In this document: positions 1-6,689 of the stretch, piece by piece
Numbering within the stretch: the stretch's first letter is position 1
Layout of the letters: each line of letters starts with the position of its first letter
Assembly: GCA_030148625.1 (NCBI GenBank)
Contig: JASBTC010000380.1
Span: 1-11,597, forward strand
Reading direction: 5' to 3'
Origin: Sphingobium sp.
Lineage (GTDB): Bacteria; Pseudomonadota; Alphaproteobacteria; Sphingomonadales; Sphingomonadaceae
Length of the DNA: 11,597 nt
Program-made: the position numbers and the translations under genes
Notes under the pieces: generated by a model
Told to the model about the DNA's origin: nothing
The model's input: only the letters and a program-made list of their open reading frames with translations
Database searches by the model: none

Positions 1-461
1 CCGGGCGCAGCTTCCCCGTCATCATCCTGACGGCGCGCAGCGACTGGACGGAGAAGGTCGAGGGGATCGAAGCGGGTGCCGACGATTATCTCGCCAAGCC
101 TTTCGCCACCGGCGAATTGATCGCGCGCGTTCGCGGGCTGATCCGGCGCACCGCGGGGCATCTTTCGCCGGTGCTCAGCGTCGGCGGGCTGTCGCTCGAT
201 ACGAGCCGGATGACCGCCATGGTCAACGACCGTCCCGTTCGCCTCTCACCGCTCGAATTCCGCTTTCTCGATATCCTCGCGCACCGGCCGGGCCAGCCGG
301 TTTCAGCGGGCGAGATCGCCGAGGCGCTTTACGGCGTGGACGATGCAAATGATGCCAATGCCGTCGAGGCGCTGGTCGCACGGCTGCGGCGCAAGCTGGG
401 GGCGGAGATGATCGAGACCCGGCGCGGATTCGGCTATATGCTGCCGGAGCCGCGACCTTGA
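1..461 (+). CDS. OmpR-family response regulator, C-terminal part (5' end outside window)
   Basis: The reading frame is open from the left edge (first full codon at base 3) to a TGA at 459-461. The visible protein begins in the last third of a receiver domain: ILTARSD carries the conserved Thr/Ala switch region, and GADDYLAKPF carries the conserved Lys and the alpha5 face. A winged-helix DNA-binding domain of about 95 residues follows, with the typical LSPLEFRFLDILAHRPG, NAVEALVARLRRKL recognition helix and RRGFGYML wing. The phosphoacceptor Asp lies upstream of the window. Its partner is almost certainly the kinase that follows, since the two genes overlap. The pair resembles PhoP/PhoQ and the rhizobial FeuP/FeuQ; which signal or regulon it serves cannot be told from this fragment. 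An ATG at 117 is internal and not a real start. Confidence 0.95.
   Translation, partial: GRSFPVIILTARSDWTEKVEGIEAGADDYLAKPFATGELIARVRGLIRRTAGHLSPVLSVGGLSLDTSRMTAMVNDRPVRLSPLEFRFLDILAHRPGQPVSAGEIAEALYGVDDANDANAVEALVARLRRKLGAEMIETRRGFGYMLPEPRP
446..449 (+). promoter_or_regulatory. Ribosome binding site for the TTG-started kinase
   Basis: GGAG lies 8 bases before the TTG at 458, inside the last codons of the response regulator gene. It supports TTG as the kinase start and translational coupling through the TTGA stop/start overlap. Confidence 0.55.
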
Positions 462-1810
462 GATTGCCGTCGCTGCGCCTGCGCCTGTTGCTGGGTGCGG
501 CGATCGGCCTTTTCGTCGCGCTCGCCCTCGCCTGGATCGGCATGACCTGGCTGTTCGAGCGCCATGTCGAACGGCGCGAGACCCAGGCGCTGATCCGCTC
601 GGCCGAAACCCTGATCGCCGATCTCAGGATCGGGCCCGATGGCGCGCCGATCGCCGATACTCCGCTGCAGGACAATCGGTTCGAAAGCCTGGCAAGCGGC
701 CTTTACTGGCAGCTTGCCACACCCAAAGGCGCGCAGCGTTCCTTCTCTTTATGGGACCAGTCGCTGCCGAGGCCGGATCGGCCCTCCGCGACCGCGTGGA
801 CCACCGACGAGAAGATGGGACCTTTTCGCGAGGAATTGATGATCGTGAGCCGGTTGATCCGGCCCGATCGCCACGGGCCGCAAGTGTTGGTGCAGGTGGC
901 GCAGGACAATCGCGAGATGGAGATCGCCTATACCGAATTCGGACGCGAACTCGCCGCATCGCTGGCCCTGCTCTGGCTGGCGCTGTCGGTGGCCGCCTAT
1001 GCCCAGGTCGGACTTGGCCTTCGTCCGCTTGCGCGGATCCAGGGGGAGATCGATCGGCTGCGCCGCAGTGCCGCCGCGCGCCTGTCGGGCGATTATCCGC
1101 GTGAAGTGAGTCCCTTGACCGGTGCGATCAATGCGCTGGCCGATACGCGCGAGGCCGATCTGGTCCGTGCCCGCAAACGCGCGGCCGACCTGGCGCATAG
1201 CCTGAAGACCCCGCTCGCCGTCCTCGCCGCGCAGAGCAGGCGCGCGCGGGCGGCGGGCGCGATCGAACCCGCCGATGGCCTCGATCGCGCGATCGCGGCG
1301 GTCGGCGCGGCGCTCGAAGCCGAATTGGCCCGTTCGCGTGCCGCGGCCGCGCGCGGTGCGGCGGAGATCGCCGATTCCTGTCCGGCAACGGTGACCGAAG
1401 GGCTGATCAGCGTGATCGAGCGCACCGAACATGGCGAGCGGATCGTGTTCGATACCGATTTTGCGGATGGCCTGCGCGCGCCCGTCGCGACCGAGGATCT
1501 GGCGGAACTGCTCGGCGCATTGATCGAGAATGCGGTGCGTCATGCCCGCCGCGTCGTGCGGGTTGCCGGACGCATCGAAGGCGACGGCGTGACGCTGAGC
1601 GTGGAGGATGACGGCCCGGGCATTGCCGAGGATCATGCCGCCGCGGCGCTGGTGCGCGGCGGACGGCTCGACGAAGCAGGTCCGGGCCATGGCCTCGGCC
1701 TCTCGATCGTCCGCGATCTGGTCGAGGCGACTGAGGGAAGCATTGCGCTCGGCCGGTCGGACATGGGGGGACTGCGCGTCACTTTGGTCTGGCCGAACGA
1801 ACCGCGCTGA
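458..1810 (+). CDS. PhoQ/FeuQ-like sensor histidine kinase
   Basis: A 450-residue inner-membrane histidine kinase, partner of the preceding regulator. The start is TTG at 458, overlapping the regulator stop. A first membrane helix lies at about residues 8-33, a periplasmic sensor region at about 34-160, and a second helix at about 166-187, followed by a short HAMP-like linker. The dimerisation/phosphoacceptor motif is DLAHSLKTPL with His247. The SLKTPL variant instead of the common E/QLRTPL is typical of the PhoQ and FeuQ groups. The ATPase domain shows the N box (LIENAV, Asn358), the G1 box (EDDGPGI, 383-389) and the G2 box (GHGLGLSIV, 410-418), with a short lid between them. All catalytic motifs are intact, so it should be active. 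The periplasmic part is not rich enough in acidic residues to argue for Mg2+ sensing by analogy with enterobacterial PhoQ; the ligand is unknown. Confidence 0.93.
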   Translation: MRLPSLRLRLLLGAAIGLFVALALAWIGMTWLFERHVERRETQALIRSAETLIADLRIGPDGAPIADTPLQDNRFESLASGLYWQLATPKGAQRSFSLWDQSLPRPDRPSATAWTTDEKMGPFREELMIVSRLIRPDRHGPQVLVQVAQDNREMEIAYTEFGRELAASLALLWLALSVAAYAQVGLGLRPLARIQGEIDRLRRSAAARLSGDYPREVSPLTGAINALADTREADLVRARKRAADLAHSLKTPLAVLAAQSRRARAAGAIEPADGLDRAIAAVGAALEAELARSRAAAARGAAEIADSCPATVTEGLISVIERTEHGERIVFDTDFADGLRAPVATEDLAELLGALIENAVRHARRVVRVAGRIEGDGVTLSVEDDGPGIAEDHAAAALVRGGRLDEAGPGHGLGLSIVRDLVEATEGSIALGRSDMGGLRVTLVWPNEPR

Positions 1811-1865
1811 CAGGCCAGTGAAAGGCAGCCCCGCTATCTCACCCTCGATAAGAGAGGGAGGTTGA

Positions 1866-2885
1866 ATGCACTGGCTGATTCCAGGCATGGCGGCATTGGC
1901 GTCGGCGGTATCCGCGGCGCCGGGCGGTCGGCATATCGAAGCGGAGATCGCGCCGCAGACCGTGCGCGGGGACCGATTTCCCGAAACCCCGGCGGCTTTC
2001 CCCGGCGATATCGTGGCGCTGCCCAATGTCGAATTCGCCAATCTCGTCGGGTATCGGCCGCTGACGCTCGATCTCTATCTTCATGCCGGCCGTGCGCAAC
2101 AGGCGCGGCGGCCGCTGGTCATCTGGGTGCATGGCGGCGGCTGGAGCCGTGGCGATGCCCGTACATCGGCGGCATTTTCGGATTGGCCCGGCGTGCTCGG
2201 GGCGCTCGCGGGGCGCGGCTATGTCGTCGCTTCGGTCAATTATCGACTGACGGGTGAGGCGCGCTACCCTGCGGCGGTCAAGGACGTGCGCGCCGCGGTT
2301 CGATATCTCCGCGCCAATGCGGACCGCTATGGCATCGACCCCGATCGCGTGATCCTGTGGGGCGGATCGGCCGGCGCCTATCTGGTCGCGATGGCGGGCC
2401 TGACCTGCAACGATCCCGCATTCGCACCCGAACCCTCGACCGGCCGCGCCGAGCGTGGCGAAGCAGCCGCGGCGTCGGTCGCACCCGATTGCGTGCAGGG
2501 GATCGTGACCTGGTATGGTCCGTTCGACCTGGCGCAATACAAGTCGACCAATGTGACGGCGCTGCTGGGATGTGACGGCGACTGCGCGGCGCTTGCGAAG
2601 TCGGCGAGCCCCATCACCTATGTCGCGATAGGCGCGCCGCCGATGCTCCTGATCCATGGCAGCGGCGATATGACGGTTTCGATGGCGCAGTCGGAAGCGA
2701 TGGCGGCGCGGATGCGCATGTTCGGCAATCGCGCCGAGACCCTGTTCATCCCCGATGCCGATCATGGCTGGATGCGTGAAACCCCGGATGCGACGCGTGA
2801 CGCGCATCTGGTCGCGTTGCGCAGCAGTTTTGCCTTTATCGACGCGATCGCACAAATCGATGGCCCGGATGGGACAGCGCGATGA
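1866..2885 (+). CDS. Exported alpha/beta hydrolase, BD-FAE-like esterase/lipase
   Basis: A 339-residue predicted carboxylic-ester hydrolase. An ATG with the Shine-Dalgarno stretch GGGAGG just upstream fixes the start. Residues 1-18 (MHWLIPGMAALASAVSAA) look like a short Sec signal peptide, placing the enzyme in the periplasm or outside. The alpha/beta-hydrolase fold is clear: the oxyanion motif HGGGW at 89-93, the nucleophile elbow GGSAG at 166-170 with Ser168, Asp268 in IHGSGD, and His300 in DADHGW completing the triad. The block from VQGIVTWYGPFD through ASPITYV and PPMLLIHG is characteristic of the BD-FAE type of esterases. Four cysteines (181, 209, 236, 240) sit between nucleophile and acid and could form disulfides in the periplasm. 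It lies 55 bases after the kinase gene, so it may share its transcript or be a target of that pair; the substrate cannot be predicted. Confidence 0.9.
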   Translation: MHWLIPGMAALASAVSAAPGGRHIEAEIAPQTVRGDRFPETPAAFPGDIVALPNVEFANLVGYRPLTLDLYLHAGRAQQARRPLVIWVHGGGWSRGDARTSAAFSDWPGVLGALAGRGYVVASVNYRLTGEARYPAAVKDVRAAVRYLRANADRYGIDPDRVILWGGSAGAYLVAMAGLTCNDPAFAPEPSTGRAERGEAAAASVAPDCVQGIVTWYGPFDLAQYKSTNVTALLGCDGDCAALAKSASPITYVAIGAPPMLLIHGSGDMTVSMAQSEAMAARMRMFGNRAETLFIPDADHGWMRETPDATRDAHLVALRSSFAFIDAIAQIDGPDGTAR

Positions 2886-2908
2886 GAGCGCTTCGGGCTA
2901 GAGCTGGA

Positions 2909-2952
2909 GTGATTTCGAGGCAGGTGGAATCACCTGCCGGCCTGGAAATCAT
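2909..2952. repeat. Hairpin A of an intergenic composite repeat
   Basis: An inverted repeat in the gap before the M20 peptidase. The inner stem is GGCAGGTG (2919-2926) and CACCTGCC (2931-2938) around a GAAT loop, perfect over 8 base pairs. After an asymmetric internal loop, GATTTC (2911-2916) pairs with GAAATC (2945-2950), with one more A-T pair and one G-U pair outside. There is no T-run after it, so it is not a standard terminator. The overall look is of a dispersed intergenic palindromic element; copy number elsewhere cannot be seen. Confidence 0.6.
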
Positions 2953-2970
2953 GGGAAACAAAGGAAATCC

Positions 2971-3007
2971 AGAGTCGATCCGGTTTAATCCGAACCGGAT
3001 CGTCTCT
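2971..3007. repeat. Hairpin B of an intergenic composite repeat (GATCCGGTT palindrome)
   Basis: Arms AGAGTCGATCCGGTT (2971-2985) and AACCGGATCGTCTCT (2993-3007) are complementary over 15 positions with a single T-T mismatch, around a 7-base loop TAATCCG. The innermost 9 pairs are perfect. From memory, palindromes of this kind, with a GATCCGGTT/AACCGGATC core flanked by AGAG/CTCT, are common between genes in sphingomonads and related alphaproteobacteria. No T-tract follows, which argues against a simple terminator, although it could slow RNA decay or polymerase between the hydrolase and peptidase genes. Confidence 0.7.
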
Positions 3008-3037
3008 AAGGCGCGTCTCGCGGCGAACGGCAAACAG

Positions 3038-3043
3038 AAGGAG
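3038..3043 (+). promoter_or_regulatory. Ribosome binding site deciding the M20 peptidase start
   Basis: AAGGAG lies 9 bases before the ATG at 3053. It favours this start over the upstream in-frame ATG at 2882, which would translate through the hairpin repeat and bury the signal peptide. Confidence 0.75.
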
Positions 3044-3052
3044 AGGGGGATC

Positions 3053-4477
3053 ATGCGCCGGAAGCACGGCATGTTTGGCGGATTGGTCGTCCTGTTCGGC
3101 CTGGCATGGGCGGTTCCCGCGCTGGCCGCCGATGACGAGGCGCGTTTCCGCGACCTTTATCGCGAGCTGATCGAAACCAACACGACGCTGTCCGAGGGCA
3201 GCTGTACGGCGGCGTCCGAAAAGATGCGCGCAAGGCTGATTGCGGCCGGCCTGCCGCAAAGCGACGCCGAAGTGGTGGTGCCGCCCGATTTCCCCAGACA
3301 GGGCAATCTGATCGCGCGACTTCCCGGCAGCGATGCGAAGGCGCCGGCCGTCCTGCTCGTCGCGCATATCGACGTGGTCGAAGCCAAGCGTTCGGACTGG
3401 AAGCGCGACCCGTTCAAGCTCGTCGAGGAGAATGGCTATTTCTACGCGCGCGGCGCGATCGACGACAAGGCGATGGCGTCCGCGTTCGTCGATGCGCTGG
3501 TCCGTTATCGCGAAGAGGGATTCAAGCCGCGGCGCACGATCAAGCTCGCGCTGACCTGTGGCGAGGAGACCGACTCGGTTTTCAACGGCGTGCAATATCT
3601 GCTCAAGACGCGGCCCGATGCGTTGAAGGCGGGCTTTGCGGTCAATGAGGGCGGCAAGGGTTTTCTGGACGAAGCGGGCAAGCCGGTGCTGTTCGGCGTC
3701 CAGGCCGGCGAGAAGATCTATCAGGATTACAAGCTGGTCGCGACCAGCCCCGGCGGGCACAGTTCGCGCCCGGGCAAGGACAATGCGATCACCCGGCTCG
3801 CCAATGTGCTCGGCCGGATCGGCGCCTTCACCTTTCCGACCGCGCCCGGCGAAGTGACCCGCAGTTTCTTTGCGCAGTCGGCCGCGCTCTATCAGGGCCA
3901 GCAGCGCACGGACATGCAGGCGATCGGCACGGGCAGCGCGGATGCGGCCGCCTATGCGCGTATTTCGGACGCATCGCCGGTCTGGAACGCGACGCTGCGC
4001 ACCACTTGCGTCTCGACTATGGTCAATGCCGGCCATGCCCCCAACGCGCTGGCCCAGCATGCCGAAGCCAATGTGAATTGCCGCATCCTTCCCGGCCAGT
4101 CGGTCGACGATATCCGCAAGATGCTGGTCGAGGTCGCCGCCGACCCTTCGGTGGAGCTGACACTGGCCGGAGAGCCGGGGCCGGTTTCCCCCGCGCCGCC
4201 GCTCACCCGCGCCATCATGGGACCGGTCGAGGCGATAGCAAAGCAGATCTGGCCGGGCGTGCCGGTGATACCCAGCATCTCGACCGGGGCGACCGACGGC
4301 CGTTTCCTTCTGGCCGCGGGCATTCCCACTTATGGCATTTCGGCGGTGTTCGTCGATCCGGACGGCAATGGCGTCCATGGGCTCGATGAGCGTGTGCGAG
4401 TCAAGTCGTTGCTCGATGCGCGCACTTTCCTGTACCGGCTGGTGAAAATCTACGCGGATGGAAAGGATGGACACTGA
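3053..4477 (+). CDS. Exported M20-family metallopeptidase (ArgE/DapE/carboxypeptidase G2-like)
   Basis: A 474-residue zinc-dependent amidohydrolase or carboxypeptidase. Residues 1-25 form a clear Sec signal peptide (basic MRRKH, hydrophobic core, AVPALA then ADD), so it should work in the periplasm. The M20 di-zinc site is visible: AHIDVV (His105, Asp107), GAIDDK (Asp137/138), the catalytic EE pair (Glu171 as general base, Glu172) in CGEETD, Glu199 in VNEGG, and His442 in GVHGLDERV. The dimerisation domain contains GGHSSRPGKDNAI with His236. The length suits exported M20 carboxypeptidases. The family removes a C-terminal residue or an N-acyl group; the exact substrate cannot be read from sequence. 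The next gene, astA, starts on the last base of this gene's stop codon, tying the enzyme to amino-acid catabolism. A perfect consensus Shine-Dalgarno fixes the start at 3053. Confidence 0.93.
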   Translation: MRRKHGMFGGLVVLFGLAWAVPALAADDEARFRDLYRELIETNTTLSEGSCTAASEKMRARLIAAGLPQSDAEVVVPPDFPRQGNLIARLPGSDAKAPAVLLVAHIDVVEAKRSDWKRDPFKLVEENGYFYARGAIDDKAMASAFVDALVRYREEGFKPRRTIKLALTCGEETDSVFNGVQYLLKTRPDALKAGFAVNEGGKGFLDEAGKPVLFGVQAGEKIYQDYKLVATSPGGHSSRPGKDNAITRLANVLGRIGAFTFPTAPGEVTRSFFAQSAALYQGQQRTDMQAIGTGSADAAAYARISDASPVWNATLRTTCVSTMVNAGHAPNALAQHAEANVNCRILPGQSVDDIRKMLVEVAADPSVELTLAGEPGPVSPAPPLTRAIMGPVEAIAKQIWPGVPVIPSISTGATDGRFLLAAGIPTYGISAVFVDPDGNGVHGLDERVRVKSLLDARTFLYRLVKIYADGKDGH

Positions 4478-5511
4478 TGTGGGCGGTTAGACCGATCGAG
4501 ACGGGCGACCTGGATGCGCTGATCGATCTTGCCGAGAGCCTGGGACCGGGCATGACGACGCTGCCGGCGGATCGCGACAGCCTGGCCGCGAAGGTCGAGG
4601 GGTCGGTCGCCAGTTTCCGTGGCACGATCGATCGCGGCGACGCGCATTATCTGCTGGTGCTCGCCGATCCCGAAAGCGGCGCGCTGCTCGGCACCGCCGC
4701 GCTCTATCCGCATGTCGGCGCGCCTTATGGATTCTTCTCGTACAAGCGGCTGAAGCACGTCCAGCGTTCGCAGGCGCTGGGTATCGCGACCACGGCGGAG
4801 ACGCTGTCGCTCGCCAACGACTATACCGGCACGACGGAGGTGGGCACGCTGGCGGTTCGCCCCGAGCTCAAGGGGACAGGGGCCGGACGCCTGCTCGCGC
4901 GCAGCCGCTACATGCTGGCGGCGGCCTTTCCCGATCTCGTCTCGCCGCTGGTGATGGCCGAGATGCGCGGATGGCAGGATGCGGAGGGGAAGAGCCCCTT
5001 CTGGGACGCGGTGGGCGCGCGCTTCTTCAACATGGATTTCGCCACCGCCGACCGGATCAGCGCCGTGCGCGGGTCGGATTTCATCGCCGACCTGATGCCC
5101 AAGCATCCGATCTATATCGACCTGCTGCCCGAAAGCGCGCGCGAGGTGATCGGCAAGCCGCATCAGGACAGCGCCCCGGCGATGGCGATGCTCAAGCGCG
5201 AGGGGTTTCGCTTCGAAGGCTATGTCGACGTGTTCGACGCCGGCCCGCAGGTGCATTGCGACCGCGATTCGATCGCGACCGTCCGGCTGAGCCGCGAAGG
5301 CCCGCTGACCGCGCTTTCGCCGGCCGCCGAACCCGGCGCGCCCGAGCATCTGGTGTGCAACACCATATTGGACCGGTTCCGCGTGGTCATGGCGGCGGGT
5401 CGCGTTTCGGAAGGCGAGATCGCACTCTCCGCCGACGCCGCGCGCGCGCTCGACGTCATGGTCGAGGACAATGTCCGCTGGTCCCCCGGTTCGCTTTCAG
5501 GCGTGGCTTGA
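4477..5511 (+). CDS. astA: Arginine N-succinyltransferase AstA
   Basis: A 344-residue cytosolic acyltransferase, the same length as the well-studied enzyme, that transfers succinyl from succinyl-CoA to the alpha-amino group of arginine, the first step of the AST pathway to glutamate. Family blocks are recognisable throughout: an N-terminal VRPIETGDLDALIDLA, SLANDYTGTTEVGTLAVRPE (about 111-130, GNAT-like core), AEMRG (161-165), SPFWDAVGARFFNMDF (173-188), the very conserved MPKHPIY (207-213), KREGFRFEGYVDVFDAGP (240-257) and FRVV (301-304). The ATG overlaps the peptidase stop as TGATG, with AAGGA 9 bases upstream, so translation is coupled. The other pathway genes (astB, astD, astE, astC) are not nearby, so either they lie elsewhere or the enzyme works outside a complete AST operon. 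Some relatives accept ornithine or other amino acids. Confidence 0.93.
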   Translation: MWAVRPIETGDLDALIDLAESLGPGMTTLPADRDSLAAKVEGSVASFRGTIDRGDAHYLLVLADPESGALLGTAALYPHVGAPYGFFSYKRLKHVQRSQALGIATTAETLSLANDYTGTTEVGTLAVRPELKGTGAGRLLARSRYMLAAAFPDLVSPLVMAEMRGWQDAEGKSPFWDAVGARFFNMDFATADRISAVRGSDFIADLMPKHPIYIDLLPESAREVIGKPHQDSAPAMAMLKREGFRFEGYVDVFDAGPQVHCDRDSIATVRLSREGPLTALSPAAEPGAPEHLVCNTILDRFRVVMAAGRVSEGEIALSADAARALDVMVEDNVRWSPGSLSGVA

Positions 5512-5532
5512 ATTGTTCGGAGAATATGCCTG

Positions 5533-6666
5533 ATGCTTCGTGGGTTTGGACTGCAACATTGCCTGTGCGCCGCCGGCCTCGCGCTTGTCGGCGAAACCGC
5601 CCGGGCGAACGAGGGTGAGGATCCGGTCAAGCTCGGCGGCAGCTATGTCACCGATCTTTTCGGGCTGATCGACGGCGGCGAGGATCGTGGTTTCGACTGG
5701 ATGGGTCGCGCGGACCTGACCGCCGAGTTCGACGGCAATGCCATCGGGCTCGACGGCGTGACCGGCTTTGCCGATCTGATGTTCACCCAGGGGCCGGAAT
5801 TTTCCGGTCGGCATGTCGGCGACGCGCAGGTCGTGAGCAATGTCGAGGCGCGGCGCGGATTGCGGTTGCTCGAGGCGTGGATGTCGGTGCCGGTCGGCAA
5901 GGGCGGCCTGTCGGTCAAGGGCGGGTTGATCGACCTCAACACCGAATTCGACGTCCAGGATGTCGGCGCCTTCTTCATCAACAGTTCGCATGGGGTGGGC
6001 CCCGAATTCTCGCAGTCCGGCGTCAACGGCCCGTCGATCTTCCCGGCGACCTCGATCGGCTTCATGATCAAATCCGAACGGCCGGGCTATACGCTGCGGC
6101 TTGGCGCGTTCGATGCCATTGCGGGATCGCATGTCGATCCGCGCGACGTGGTGATCCGCTTTCCCGGTCAGCGCGGCGCGCTGATCGTTGCCGAGGCCGA
6201 TGTGAAGCTGGCGCCCGACGCCAATTTCCAGCTCGGTTTGTGGACCTATACGTCGCGTTTCGACACGCTCAGCGGAACGCCTGAAAAGCTGCGCGCCAGC
6301 CGGGGCGCATATGCGCTTGTCGAAGGCAAGCTCGCCGACAAGCTCGACGGCTGGATCCGCATCGGCATCGCCGACGATCGCGTGAACCTGATCGGCCGCT
6401 ATCTGGGCGGCGGCCTTACCTGGGGCGTGGACGGTTCGCGGTTCGGCGCCGCCATTGCGCATGCCAGGCTGGGCAATGACGCGCGTCGGACGGCGCCGCT
6501 CGATCGGGCCGAGACCGCGATCGAACTGAGCTACGAACATAGGATCGGGCCGAATCTGTCGGTTCAGCCCGACGTGCAATATGTGATCAATCCCGGCTGG
6601 GAACCCACGCGCCGCAACGCGCTGGTCGCGGGGTTGCGATTGAAGTTCGCCTATCCGGGCGACTGA
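5533..6666 (+). CDS. OprB-like outer-membrane porin
   Basis: A 377-residue predicted beta-barrel. Residues 1-25 look like a signal peptide (hydrophobic stretch ending ETARA before NEGED). The mature part has alternating polar and hydrophobic strands rich in Gly, Asp and aromatic residues. Typical features of the carbohydrate-selective OprB family are present: LLEAWMSVPVGKGGLSVKGG (positions 111-130), GLIDLNTEFD with a following FINSSHGVGPEFSQSG, and near the C-terminus SVQPDVQYVINPG (about 343-355). It is shorter than classical OprB proteins and ends in LKFAYPGD rather than in the usual terminal Phe. The start at 5533 has GGAGA 9 bases upstream, 21 bases after astA, so it is probably in the same transcript as the peptidase and AstA. 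The substrate is unknown; location suggests amino-acid derivatives or peptides as much as sugars. Confidence 0.85.
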   Translation: MLRGFGLQHCLCAAGLALVGETARANEGEDPVKLGGSYVTDLFGLIDGGEDRGFDWMGRADLTAEFDGNAIGLDGVTGFADLMFTQGPEFSGRHVGDAQVVSNVEARRGLRLLEAWMSVPVGKGGLSVKGGLIDLNTEFDVQDVGAFFINSSHGVGPEFSQSGVNGPSIFPATSIGFMIKSERPGYTLRLGAFDAIAGSHVDPRDVVIRFPGQRGALIVAEADVKLAPDANFQLGLWTYTSRFDTLSGTPEKLRASRGAYALVEGKLADKLDGWIRIGIADDRVNLIGRYLGGGLTWGVDGSRFGAAIAHARLGNDARRTAPLDRAETAIELSYEHRIGPNLSVQPDVQYVINPGWEPTRRNALVAGLRLKFAYPGD

Positions 6667-6689
6667 TCGCGTCGAACCTTCGCACGGCT

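Noticed and set aside
1842..1858. Possible hairpin CCCTC/GAGGG before the hydrolase, overlapping its ribosome site
   Set aside because: Only five base pairs with a seven-base loop; too weak to call a terminator or translational switch.
749..2041. Long minus-strand open frame opposite the kinase and hydrolase
   Set aside because: Its translation is low-complexity Arg/Ala/Gly/Asp-rich without domains and it mirrors clear plus-strand genes; a GC-driven shadow.
2882..3052. N-terminal extension of the M20 peptidase from an ATG overlapping the hydrolase stop (ATGA)
   Set aside because: It would translate both hairpins of the repeat and bury a clear signal peptide; the ATG at 3053 has an ideal ribosome binding site.
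2930..4474. Long minus-strand open frame opposite the M20 peptidase
   Set aside because: Antisense shadow of an unmistakable metallopeptidase; no recognisable domain or ribosome site.
6667..6689. Bidirectional terminator between the convergent porin and propeller genes
   Set aside because: The 23-base gap has no hairpin plus T-run in either direction.
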